Below are positions 1 to 6,146 of a DNA stretch of 13,106 nt, piece after piece. The stretch comes from DASUPK01 sp036377415 (GTDB lineage: Bacteria; Actinomycetota; Thermoleophilia; Solirubrobacterales; 70-9). Position numbers and translations under genes: made by a program. The notes under the pieces are model-generated. The model had not been told where the DNA came from and did no database searches. It saw only the letters and a program-made list of their open reading frames with translations. The DNA lies in assembly GCA_036377415.1 (NCBI GenBank), contig DASUYK010000032.1, positions 1-13,106 of the forward strand. The letters run 5' to 3'. Position 1 is the stretch's first letter. Every line of letters begins with the position of its first letter.

Positions 1-245
1 GCTTCACCCTGGAGGACGAGCGGGTCTCGATCGGACGCACCCCCGACGCGGGGGTCTTCCTCGATGACGTGACGGTCTCCCGGAACCACGCGCTCCTGGT
101 GCGCCGCAAGGACGGGCTCTACATCGATGATCTCGGATCGCTCAACGGCACTTACGTCAACCGCCGCAGGATCGAGTCCCACCAGCTCCAGGACGGCGAC
201 GAGATCCAGATCGGCAAGTACAAGCTCAGCTACCTGGAGAGGTGA
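1..245 (+). CDS. garA: FHA-domain protein, GarA/OdhI-like (5' partial)
   Basis: The reading frame is open from base 3, so about 80 C-terminal residues are visible and the start is off the window. They form most of a forkhead-associated domain: the strand with the phosphothreonine-contacting Gly-Arg (IGR), the SRNH motif, and SLNGTYVN followed by GDEIQIGKYKL. The FLDDVTVS and SLNGTYVN stretches match what I recall of mycobacterial GarA very closely. In that family the FHA domain binds 2-oxoglutarate dehydrogenase and glutamate-metabolising enzymes, and phosphorylation of an N-terminal threonine makes it fold on itself and release them. That N-terminal phosphosite is outside the window, so the switch cannot be confirmed here. 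The protein ends right after the FHA fold. The next gene is the FtsR-type regulator, the same order as Rv1827-Rv1828, and the stop overlaps its start (TGATG), implying translational coupling. Confidence 0.85.
   Translation, partial: FTLEDERVSIGRTPDAGVFLDDVTVSRNHALLVRRKDGLYIDDLGSLNGTYVNRRRIESHQLQDGDEIQIGKYKLSYLER
236..242 (+). promoter_or_regulatory. Ribosome binding site of the FtsR-like gene
   Basis: GGAGAGG lies inside the last codons of the FHA gene. It is followed by three overlapping possible starts: GTG at 242, ATG at 245 and ATG at 248. GGAG to ATG 245 leaves five bases, and the full motif to ATG 248 also leaves five. GTG 242 is too close to use this site. Confidence 0.55.
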
Positions 246-991
246 TGATGGACGCCTCTCCGACACAGTTCGACCGCGAGCGCACGTCCGGCGACGGCGC
301 GCCCTCTGACCGCAAGGCGCTCACGATCGGTGCGGTCGCGAAGATCCTCGGCCGCGAGTTCGAGGACATCTCGATCTCCAAGATCCGCTATCTGGAGGAC
401 CAGAAGCTGCTCTCGCCGCGGCGGACGCAGGGCGGCTATCGCCTCTATAGCCAGGCCGACGTAGAGCGACTGCGGACGATCCTGCGGATGCAGCGAGACG
501 AGTTCCTCCCTCTGCGGGTGATCCGCCAGGAGCTCGCCGCAGGGGCGCGTGAGGAGCGCGGGGGCGCGGCGTCGCTGCGTCGGGCGACGAGCGTCGAGTC
601 CGGGAGGGGCTCGCGGATCAGCCTGGAGGAACTCGTCGGCCAGACGGGCGTGGGGGGTGAGTTGATCAAGGAGCTCGAGGACTGGCGGCTCGTGCAGCCA
701 ATCCAGATCGAGGGCCGGAAGTTCTACGACGACACCGACCGCGAGATCGTCAAGGCATGCGCGGAGTTGGCCCGATTCGGGGTCGGCGGCCGCAACCTGA
801 AGGTGCTGCGGACGGCCGCCGACCGCGAGGCCGTGCTGCTGGAGGCCGTCGTCGGTCCGGGACTGCGCTCCTCCAACCACAACACGCGCCGCGAGGCGAT
901 CGAGAACCTCGAGAGCCTCGCCGCGAGCTGCAACAACCTCACGCACATGCTCCTCGTCCGGGACCTGCGGAAGCTGACCGGCGAGGAGTAA
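245..991 (+). CDS. ftsR: MerR-family transcriptional regulator, FtsR-like
   Basis: A DNA-binding regulator of about 248 residues. A winged HTH of MerR type spans roughly residues 26-97, with SKIRYLEDQKLL, the wing motif GGYRLYS and a QRDEFLPLRVI segment. This last segment matches the QRDHYLPLKVI region of mycobacterial Rv1828 as I recall it. A second HTH-like/effector region follows (about 124-248: SLEELVGQTGV, RFGVGGRNLKVLRTAADRE). In Corynebacterium the family member FtsR activates ftsZ; the same role here is inference from family and gene order. It lacks the metal-binding cysteines of classical MerR sensors. ATG 245 overlaps the FHA stop; ATG 248 or GTG 242 are also possible and change only one or two residues. 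The next gene begins ten bases after its stop, so they are probably co-transcribed. Confidence 0.85.
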   Translation: MMDASPTQFDRERTSGDGAPSDRKALTIGAVAKILGREFEDISISKIRYLEDQKLLSPRRTQGGYRLYSQADVERLRTILRMQRDEFLPLRVIRQELAAGAREERGGAASLRRATSVESGRGSRISLEELVGQTGVGGELIKELEDWRLVQPIQIEGRKFYDDTDREIVKACAELARFGVGGRNLKVLRTAADREAVLLEAVVGPGLRSSNHNTRREAIENLESLAASCNNLTHMLLVRDLRKLTGEE

Positions 992-1001
992 GCCGCGTTC
1001 C

Positions 1002-1457
1002 GTGGCACGGGTCGTGCGGAGGCGCCGGATCGCCGCGCCCGCGAGCGCTCTCTGGAGCGTGGTCTCGGATCCTCACCACCTGCCGCGCTGGTGGCCGCGC
1101 ACCCGGCGGGTCGAGAACGTGACGGGGGAGACACCGGGCGAGAGGAGCTGGACCCAGGTGCTCGAGACCAAGGACGGCCGCGGCATACGCGCCGACTACC
1201 GGTGCGTCGCCGCGACCCCGAGCGAGGAGTACGTCTATGAGCAGACGGTGGTGGGGACTCCCTTCGAGCGTTTCCTGCGGGCTGCACGAACCGAGATCCG
1301 GATCGAGCCGGAGAACGGGGACTCGAGGGTGACCCTGGTGAGCGACCAGCGCCTGCGCGGGCTCTCGCGTCTCGGGTCGCCGATGATGCGCCGGGCGATC
1401 GGGCGGACGCTGGCCGAGGCGCTGAGCGGCCTCGAGAAGGCGACGGCCGGAGATTGA
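1002..1457 (+). CDS. SRPBCC (START-like) superfamily protein
   Basis: 151 residues with the START/polyketide-cyclase-like beginning: a first strand of alternating basic and hydrophobic residues, then ASALWSVVSDPHHLPRWWP, the usual helix and tryptophan motif of this fold. A run of beta strands follows (YVYEQTVVGTPF, RTEIRIEPENG, SRVTLVSDQ), and a C-terminal amphipathic helix begins near residue 126. These proteins form a hydrophobic pocket for lipids or aromatic ligands; the ligand cannot be read from sequence. It sits between the FtsR-like gene and an ether-lipid-type FAD enzyme, and its stop overlaps the TTG start candidate of the latter, so a lipid-related role is possible but inferred. The GTG at 1002 is the start that places the first strand correctly; its only Shine-Dalgarno-like sequence (GAGGAG, 983-988) is rather far away. 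Confidence 0.75.
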   Translation: MARVVRRRRIAAPASALWSVVSDPHHLPRWWPRTRRVENVTGETPGERSWTQVLETKDGRGIRADYRCVAATPSEEYVYEQTVVGTPFERFLRAARTEIRIEPENGDSRVTLVSDQRLRGLSRLGSPMMRRAIGRTLAEALSGLEKATAGD

Positions 1458-3064
1458 CGGCGGAGATGAAGTGGTGGGGGTGGGGCGATCCCGACCGCCG
1501 GCTCGAGCTGCCGCCGACTGCGATCGCTGCGCTTCGGGAGGAGCTCGGGATCGAGCCGGGTGACGCGGTCGCTCCCTTCGACTTGGAACAGGTGTCGCTG
1601 CCCGACGTCCGGCCGGTGCCGGAGCGGGTCCGCTCCGCGGCGGGGGAGCTCCTGGAGGGGATGGAGGATCGCCTTCGCCGCTCTGCCGGTCGCAGCTACC
1701 CGGACCTGATCAGGCTCCGCTCGGGCAGGATCGACTCCGCGCCCGACGCCGTCCTGCGACCCGCGGACGCGGCCGCAGTCGAGGCCGTCCTGGCGGCCTG
1801 CACGAGCGAGGGCGTCGCGGTCGTGCCCTACGGCGGCGGGACGAGCGTGGTCGGCGGCCTCGATGCGATCGATGGCGGCCACCGATGCGTCGTCTCCCTC
1901 GACCTCGCCCGTCTGCGGCACGTCGAGCTCGATCGGACGTCGCTGACCGCGCGGCTCGGTCCCGGCCTCAACGGCCCGCAGGCGGAGGCCGCGCTCCGCG
2001 CCGAGGGTGTGACGCTCGGGCACTTCCCGCAGTCCTTCGAGCAGGCGACGATCGGTGGGTTCGCGGCCACACGCTCCGCGGGGCAGGCATCGAGCGGGTA
2101 TGGGCGCTTCGACGACCTCGTCACGGCGACCGAGTTGTGCGCGCCGACGGGCCGGCTTCGCACGCTGCAGGTGCCTCACACCGCCGCCGGGCCGTCGCTG
2201 CGTGAGCTCGTGATCGGCTCGGAGGGGACGTTGGGGGTGATCACGGACGTGACCTGCAGGGTGAGGCCGGCGCCCCACCGGCGGGTCTACGAAGGCTGGA
2301 TCGCCGCGGACTTCGCGCAGGGGCGCGAGATCGTCCGGGACCTTGCCCAGCGCCACGAGTCACCCGATGTCCTGCGGCTCTCCGACGAGGAGGAGACCAG
2401 GGTCTCACTCGACCTCGCCGGCACGGAGGGGATGCGGAAGCGGGCGCTGGCCGCGTACCTGTCGCTGCGCCGCCGGAGCGGCGGCTGCCTCGTGATCTGC
2501 GGGTGGGAGGGCGAGCCGGGCTCGGTGGGTCGCCGCCGCTCACTGGCACGCGGACGCCTGCGGCGCGGGGGCGCTGTCCCGCTCGGCGCCTCGGCAGGCC
2601 GCTCCTGGGAGCGCTCTCGCTACACGGGTCCCTACCTGCGCGACGAGCTGATGAACCTCGGCGCCCTGGTTGAGACGCTCGAGACGGCGCACACCTGGAG
2701 CCGCTTGGACGAGCTCTACCGCGCGGTGGGGATCGCCCTTCGGAGGGCGCTGGGCGACCGAGCGATCGTCATGTGCCACGTCTCGCATGCGTATGCGGAC
2801 GGTGCCTCGCTCTACTTCACGTTCATCGCCCGCGCCCGGCGCGGTGGGGAGCTCGAGCAATGGCGTGAGGCGAAGACGGCCGCCTGCGAGGCGATCGTCG
2901 CGTCAGAGGGGACGATCACCCACCACCACGCGGTCGGCCGCGACCATGCCCCGTACATGGCTGCCGAGGTCGGCGAGCTCGGCCTCGGTGCCCTTCGCGC
3001 GGTCAAGGAGCGGCTCGACCCGGCCGGGATCATGAACCCCGGCAAGCTCCTCCCGCGGGCCTGA
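1454..3064 (+). CDS. FAD-binding oxidase, alkyldihydroxyacetonephosphate synthase-like
   Basis: 536 residues, full length for the family. It has the PCMH/VAO-type FAD domain: VPYGGGTSVVGG (about 124-135) for the pyrophosphate, the SFEQATIGGFAATRSAGQ region (194-211), YGRFDDLV (216-223) and GSEGTLGVIT (255-264). The C-terminal part carries features specific to alkylglycerone-phosphate synthases: YLRDELM and TLETAHTW, SHAYADGASLYFTF (444-457), the THHHAVG histidine cluster (489-495) and a closing LDPAGIMNPGKLL. The N-terminal KWWGWGDP is also typical. Family enzymes swap the acyl group of acyl-DHAP for a fatty alcohol, the first step of ether-lipid synthesis. In actinobacteria many such proteins are uncharacterised and a D-lactate or glycolate-type oxidase activity is the alternative. 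Start is TTG 1454, overlapping the previous stop by four bases, or ATG 1466, which trims four residues. Confidence 0.8.
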   Translation: MTAEMKWWGWGDPDRRLELPPTAIAALREELGIEPGDAVAPFDLEQVSLPDVRPVPERVRSAAGELLEGMEDRLRRSAGRSYPDLIRLRSGRIDSAPDAVLRPADAAAVEAVLAACTSEGVAVVPYGGGTSVVGGLDAIDGGHRCVVSLDLARLRHVELDRTSLTARLGPGLNGPQAEAALRAEGVTLGHFPQSFEQATIGGFAATRSAGQASSGYGRFDDLVTATELCAPTGRLRTLQVPHTAAGPSLRELVIGSEGTLGVITDVTCRVRPAPHRRVYEGWIAADFAQGREIVRDLAQRHESPDVLRLSDEEETRVSLDLAGTEGMRKRALAAYLSLRRRSGGCLVICGWEGEPGSVGRRRSLARGRLRRGGAVPLGASAGRSWERSRYTGPYLRDELMNLGALVETLETAHTWSRLDELYRAVGIALRRALGDRAIVMCHVSHAYADGASLYFTFIARARRGGELEQWREAKTAACEAIVASEGTITHHHAVGRDHAPYMAAEVGELGLGALRAVKERLDPAGIMNPGKLLPRA

Positions 3065-3073
3065 GAGAAGCGA

Positions 3074-3838
3074 TCAGCGGGGCAGCGCCCCGCGAAGGAC
3101 CACTCGGCCAACGCGCTCCGGCAGAGTGCCGCTTCGGGCGCCGACCCGGATGGCGGCGGCCGCGTCTTGCTTGGCGGTCAGGGTGAGCTCGGCGGTGTCG
3201 AAGCTCGGCAGCAGGCCGGCCGCCGCGTTCGGGATCGGCGTCCTGCCCGAGATCTCCCCGTCCCGCCCGACCGCCTGGAAGGCGACCGGCAGGCTGCGAT
3301 TCCGGGCGCCGACGAACCAGAGCACGTAGGTCTCGTCCGGTCCGCTCGGGTCGAGGCCGCGGATCGCGAGGTCGAGCGCCGGCTGGTCGCCGAGCCGGAT
3401 GATCGTGATCGCGCCGCTCGCGCCGCTGACACCGACGGAAGCGAGCTCGATCGTGACCGCCTCTTCCCGGTCGACTGCTGGGGCGCCCGCGTCCTCGTCC
3501 TCGTCGCCGAGCATCGTGAGGGCGAGGACGAGCGCGAGGACGGCGATCGCGCCTGCCCCCACCGCCCAGAGAAAGCGCCGCGGAACCCGGGCGCCGGAGG
3601 GGGCGTGGGGAGGGGGAGTGGGCCCTGCGGCCGCGCCGTGCTCGAGCTGATGCAGCCTCTCGGCCACCGCGGCCGCCGGCAGCTCCCGGTCCCCCTCCTG
3701 TTCGAGTGCCTGCGCGGCTCCGTGCGCCCTGTCGCGAATTTCCGCGGTGTTCGTGCCGAGAACCTCCGCGACCTGCTCGTAGCCGTCACCGGCGAGAAGC
3801 AGGCGAAGCAGCGCGCGTTGATCCTCGGTCAGCGCCAT
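3074..3838 (-). CDS. Single-pass membrane protein: HTH, TM helix, RskA-like domain (paralogue 1)
   Basis: 254 residues. Residues 1-45 (MALTEDQRALLRLLL, then GYEQVAEVLGTNTAEIRDRA) look like a sigma-70 region 4-type helix-turn-helix. A short basic and proline-rich linker follows (about 50-88), then a membrane helix at about 89-110 and an acidic DEDEDAG spacer. The C-terminal domain (about 125-254) has the pattern TYVLWFVGARNRSLPVAFQAV-GRDGE, which resembles the extracytoplasmic domain of the anti-sigma factor RskA (tyrosine, LW, then a turn and DG). It contains no cysteine. With basic residues before the helix, the HTH should be cytoplasmic. It lies 13 bases downstream of its larger paralogue and is surely in the same operon. 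Start is ATG 3838; the frame stays open further upstream, but the extension would run through the paralogue's coding sequence. Function is unknown; a membrane-tethered transcription regulator is my inference. Confidence 0.75.
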   Translation of the reverse strand: MALTEDQRALLRLLLAGDGYEQVAEVLGTNTAEIRDRAHGAAQALEQEGDRELPAAAVAERLHQLEHGAAAGPTPPPHAPSGARVPRRFLWAVGAGAIAVLALVLALTMLGDEDEDAGAPAVDREEAVTIELASVGVSGASGAITIIRLGDQPALDLAIRGLDPSGPDETYVLWFVGARNRSLPVAFQAVGRDGEISGRTPIPNAAAGLLPSFDTAELTLTAKQDAAAAIRVGARSGTLPERVGRVVLRGALPR

Positions 3839-3851
3839 CGGGAACCGGGCG

Positions 3852-5027
3852 CTACCGGGAGCCGGACCCCTGGTCTCCCTGTGGGGCGGCGCCCTGTCCG
3901 CCGCCCGCGCCGGCCCCCTGCCGGGCCTGCTGGAGGAGCTGGTCGAGGCCCAGCTCCGCAACCGGCCCCTCAAGCGACGGAACCCCGGCGAACGGGACGA
4001 CGCCGGTCGCATTCTTGGCCTGGCCGGCAGCCTGCACAGTCTGCTCGACCTGCTGGACCTCGGCCTGGCTCGCACGGGCAAGTCGGATCGACTCGAATGC
4101 CGTGAGCAGAAGGATCTGAGCGGAGTTCAGGGGAACCGCCCCCGTCAGGTTCCCGTCGTCGTCCACGGTCTGCCGCCCGAGCGGGAAGGCCTCCTGATCG
4201 GAGGTGTAGAGCCAGAGGAGGTAGGCGTCGCCGTCGCCGGTGGGCTCCAGGTTTGCGGCATTGATCTGAAGGGCGAACTGGGGCTGCTGGTTCTGCTGCT
4301 GGCTCTGCTGCGGCTGAACCGAGGAGAGCGTGATCTGGCCGGTCGGCTCGCAGTCCGCCTCGGCGGCGGCGCCGGTCGCAACCAGCTTGATCGTCGGGAT
4401 CCCCGCCTGCTCGGCCTGTGATGTGTCGATCGGAGTGCAGTCGCCTCCGCCGTCGTCGCCGGACCCCGACAGGAGGACGATCGCGACGATCACCAGCGCG
4501 AGTCCGGCGGCCGCTGCGACCGTGATCTCGGTGCGCCGCTTCTTGTCGCCATTGCGCCCGAGGCCGCTGAGCGCGCCGGCGACCCTGGACGCGACTCCGG
4601 GGCCCTTGGCGGCGGGTGGCGCCGGGGGAGCCGCCGGAGTGGGCGACGGTGCCTCGGGGATGGGTGAGGGAGCCGCGGGAGCGGCGCGTCGGCCGCCGCG
4701 CGGCGAAGGGATCTCGGGAAGGTTCGCCTTCGGGGCGATCAGGCGAAGCTGCTGGACGAGGCGATCCGCGAGGGCGTTGGCCTCCGGGTCGCTCTGGAGG
4801 TGGCGGACGGCGTCGGCGCGCCCGATCGGATCGGCCTGACCGAGCAGGTAGTCGCTCATGCCGACATGCGCGTCCGGGTCGGTCCCGCCCATCTCGCGAA
4901 GCGCCGCGCGCGCTCGCGAGCGGACCTCGGCAGGCCCGATTCCGAGCAGGGATCCGATGTCGTCATAGCCCTGACCACCCTCGAGCAGGAGCTGGAGCAT
5001 CGCGCGCTGTTCATCCGTGAGTGCCAC
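3852..5027 (-). CDS. Single-pass membrane protein: HTH, helical segment, TM helix, RskA-like domain (paralogue 2)
   Basis: 391 residues from a GTG start. Residues 1-45 (MALTDEQRAMLQLLL, GYDDIGSLLGIGPAEVRSRA) match the HTH of the downstream paralogue at about half the positions. Residues 57-98 (MSDYLLGQADPIGRADAVRHL) resemble the helical N-terminal domain of anti-sigma factors but without zinc-binding Cys/His. A Pro/Ala-rich linker (about 108-141) and a basic patch (DKKRR) precede a membrane helix at about 167-186. The outer domain has C197 and C226, which could form a disulphide, a glutamine-rich insert (about 238-250), and the RskA-like motif DAYLLWLYTSDQEAFPLGRQTV-DDDGN (268-292). It ends in a Gly/Gln-rich tail. 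Only a weak upstream signal is visible (TAGGCT at 5037-5042, nine bases before the start). It is not a real sigma factor because region 2 is missing. Role inferred: transmembrane signalling to DNA or RNA polymerase. Confidence 0.75.
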   Translation of the reverse strand: MALTDEQRAMLQLLLEGGQGYDDIGSLLGIGPAEVRSRARAALREMGGTDPDAHVGMSDYLLGQADPIGRADAVRHLQSDPEANALADRLVQQLRLIAPKANLPEIPSPRGGRRAAPAAPSPIPEAPSPTPAAPPAPPAAKGPGVASRVAGALSGLGRNGDKKRRTEITVAAAAGLALVIVAIVLLSGSGDDGGGDCTPIDTSQAEQAGIPTIKLVATGAAAEADCEPTGQITLSSVQPQQSQQQNQQPQFALQINAANLEPTGDGDAYLLWLYTSDQEAFPLGRQTVDDDGNLTGAVPLNSAQILLLTAFESIRLARASQAEVQQVEQTVQAAGQAKNATGVVPFAGVPSLEGPVAELGLDQLLQQARQGAGAGGGQGAAPQGDQGSGSR

Positions 5028-5080
5028 GAGCGCAACAGCCTAGGGGAGCGCCAGGCGACGGGCGCAGCTCTTACTCGCGT

Positions 5081-5701
5081 TTAGTCCGCGCCTGCAGCCA
5101 TTTCCCCGGCCTCAACGCGTCGCGCAAGCTGCGGATACAGGCGGACCAGCCCGTCCCGGTCGAGCGCGAGCTCCGCCGAGAAACCACTTTCGCCGTCGAG
5201 AAAGCGGACGACCCCTCCGGAGTCGGCGGTCCGGATGTGCTCGTAGCGCTGCGGCGAGGCAAGCACGCGGAGCGCCGGGACCGAGACCCAGGCCATCAGG
5301 AAGTCGTGCGAGCCGCTGCGGTTCAGGCGGTGGCGGAGGATCGGCATGCTGTTCGTGAGCGGAGAGAAACCGAGGTCGATGTCCCGCGCATCGGCCAGGT
5401 CCGGCAGCTCGCCGTCCCAGCTCCCGCCGGGCACGTCTCCATCGGAGTCGGACTCGGCTCGCCATCCGCCGGAGCCGTCGTGTCGAAGCAGCAGGCGACG
5501 CCTCCATTCCTCGCCGGCGGCGGTCACCTCCAGCTCGCGGGTTAGGAACCCGTCCGTCGCGTCGAGGCGGTAGGCGACCCGATAGGGGACGGGGTCGGCC
5601 CCCAGCTGCACGCCGGTCGCGCGCAGCCCGGTGTCGGCCAGGTTAACGGACGCGGCCTCGGCCAGCCACTCCTCGATCCCCATCCAGACCAGAAATCGCA
5701 C
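5081..5701 (-). CDS. Putative glycolipid-binding protein (PF06475/COG3554-type)
   Basis: 206 residues from GTG 5701. Family marks are the DLGFSPLTNSMPILR block (about 109-123), the AWVSVPAL segment (137-144) and the closing DGLVRLYPQLARR (183-195), with an alternating beta-strand pattern throughout, as in the putative glycolipid-binding family. No signal peptide is seen, so it is probably cytoplasmic. Family function is poorly established; binding of a glycolipid or other lipid is assumed from the family name only. The frame extends to ATG 5749, but that would cross the divergent thioesterase start. GTG 5701 is favoured because a GATACT -10-like element sits exactly six bases upstream, as expected of a leaderless message; ATG 5683 is a further alternative. 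Confidence 0.7.
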   Translation of the reverse strand: MRFLVWMGIEEWLAEAASVNLADTGLRATGVQLGADPVPYRVAYRLDATDGFLTRELEVTAAGEEWRRRLLLRHDGSGGWRAESDSDGDVPGGSWDGELPDLADARDIDLGFSPLTNSMPILRHRLNRSGSHDFLMAWVSVPALRVLASPQRYEHIRTADSGGVVRFLDGESGFSAELALDRDGLVRLYPQLARRVEAGEMAAGAD

Positions 5702-5707
5702 CGGGCA

Positions 5708-5713
5708 AGTATC
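5708..5713 (-). promoter_or_regulatory. Candidate -10 element, leaderless start of the glycolipid-binding-family gene
   Basis: On the minus strand GATACT is followed by six bases (TGCCCG) and then GTG 5701. The spacing puts transcription start on the start codon. No good -35 is evident. Confidence 0.45.
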
Positions 5714-5733
5714 CACCCCCTCCGCGAGGCGAC

Positions 5734-5739
5734 TAAGGT
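5734..5739 (+). promoter_or_regulatory. Candidate -10 element of the thioesterase gene
   Basis: TAAGGT ends eight bases before ATG 5748. The same bases contain AAGG, which could instead serve as a ribosome binding site, so the reading is ambiguous. It faces the minus-strand GATACT across 20 bases, so the two divergent promoters would overlap. Confidence 0.35.
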
Positions 5740-5747
5740 GCCGCGCC

Positions 5748-6146
5748 ATGGGTGAGCCCGATACCGAGCCCTCCGGCTTCGCGGAGTGGATCGGAACCGA
5801 GTGGATCGACCTCGACCCGGACGATGCTCGGGGGCGGATCGAGGTGACGCCGAAGCATCTACAGCCGTACGGGATCGTGCACGGAGGCGTCTACGCATCT
5901 TTGGCCGAGAGCATCTGCTCCGCCGCCACCTACGAGGCGGTCCGGGAGCGGGGGATGGTCGCGATGGGCCAGGCGAACAGCGCCACCTTTCTTCGCCCGA
6001 TCTTCGAAGGCCACATCAATGCCGTGGCGCGGGCTCGTCAGCGGGGAAGCACCACCTGGATCTGGGACGTCGAGCTGAGCGACGACGAAGGGGGGCTCTG
6101 CGCGCTGGTGCGGATGACGATCGCTGTGAGACCGGGTCGCGACTAA
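5748..6146 (+). CDS. Hotdog-fold acyl-CoA thioesterase, PaaI/MenI-like
   Basis: 132 residues, normal for the PaaI-type hotdog family, which hydrolyses acyl- or aryl-CoA thioesters in the cytoplasm. The active-site block is YGIVHGGVYASLAES: the HGG turn at about residues 45-47 at the start of the hot-dog helix and E54 as the likely general base. The matching strand GQANSATFLRPIFEG (74-88) is the usual counterpart, with the asparagine/threonine region that closes the pocket. The substrate cannot be told; DHNA-CoA hydrolase in menaquinone synthesis and phenylacetyl-CoA-type thioesterase are both possible. It is divergent from the glycolipid-binding-family gene, and its stop overlaps the nadE stop by four bases in a convergent arrangement. 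Confidence 0.8.
   Translation: MGEPDTEPSGFAEWIGTEWIDLDPDDARGRIEVTPKHLQPYGIVHGGVYASLAESICSAATYEAVRERGMVAMGQANSATFLRPIFEGHINAVARARQRGSTTWIWDVELSDDEGGLCALVRMTIAVRPGRD

Noticed and set aside
1235..2356. Long open frame on the minus strand opposite the FAD enzyme
   Set aside because: High GC gives long antisense frames; the product is Arg/Pro/Asp-rich without recognisable motifs, while the plus strand holds a full alkyl-DHAP-synthase-like protein.
3839..4081. 81-residue N-terminal extension of the smaller HTH-TM protein
   Set aside because: It runs through the coding sequence of the paralogue upstream and is an Arg/Ser-rich shadow; MALTEDQ aligns with the paralogue's own N-terminus.
3074..5027. 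HTH-TM proteins as true sigma factors, or as plain anti-sigma factors
   Set aside because: Sigma region 2 and the zinc-binding anti-sigma motif are absent; only region-4-like HTH and RskA-like features are seen.
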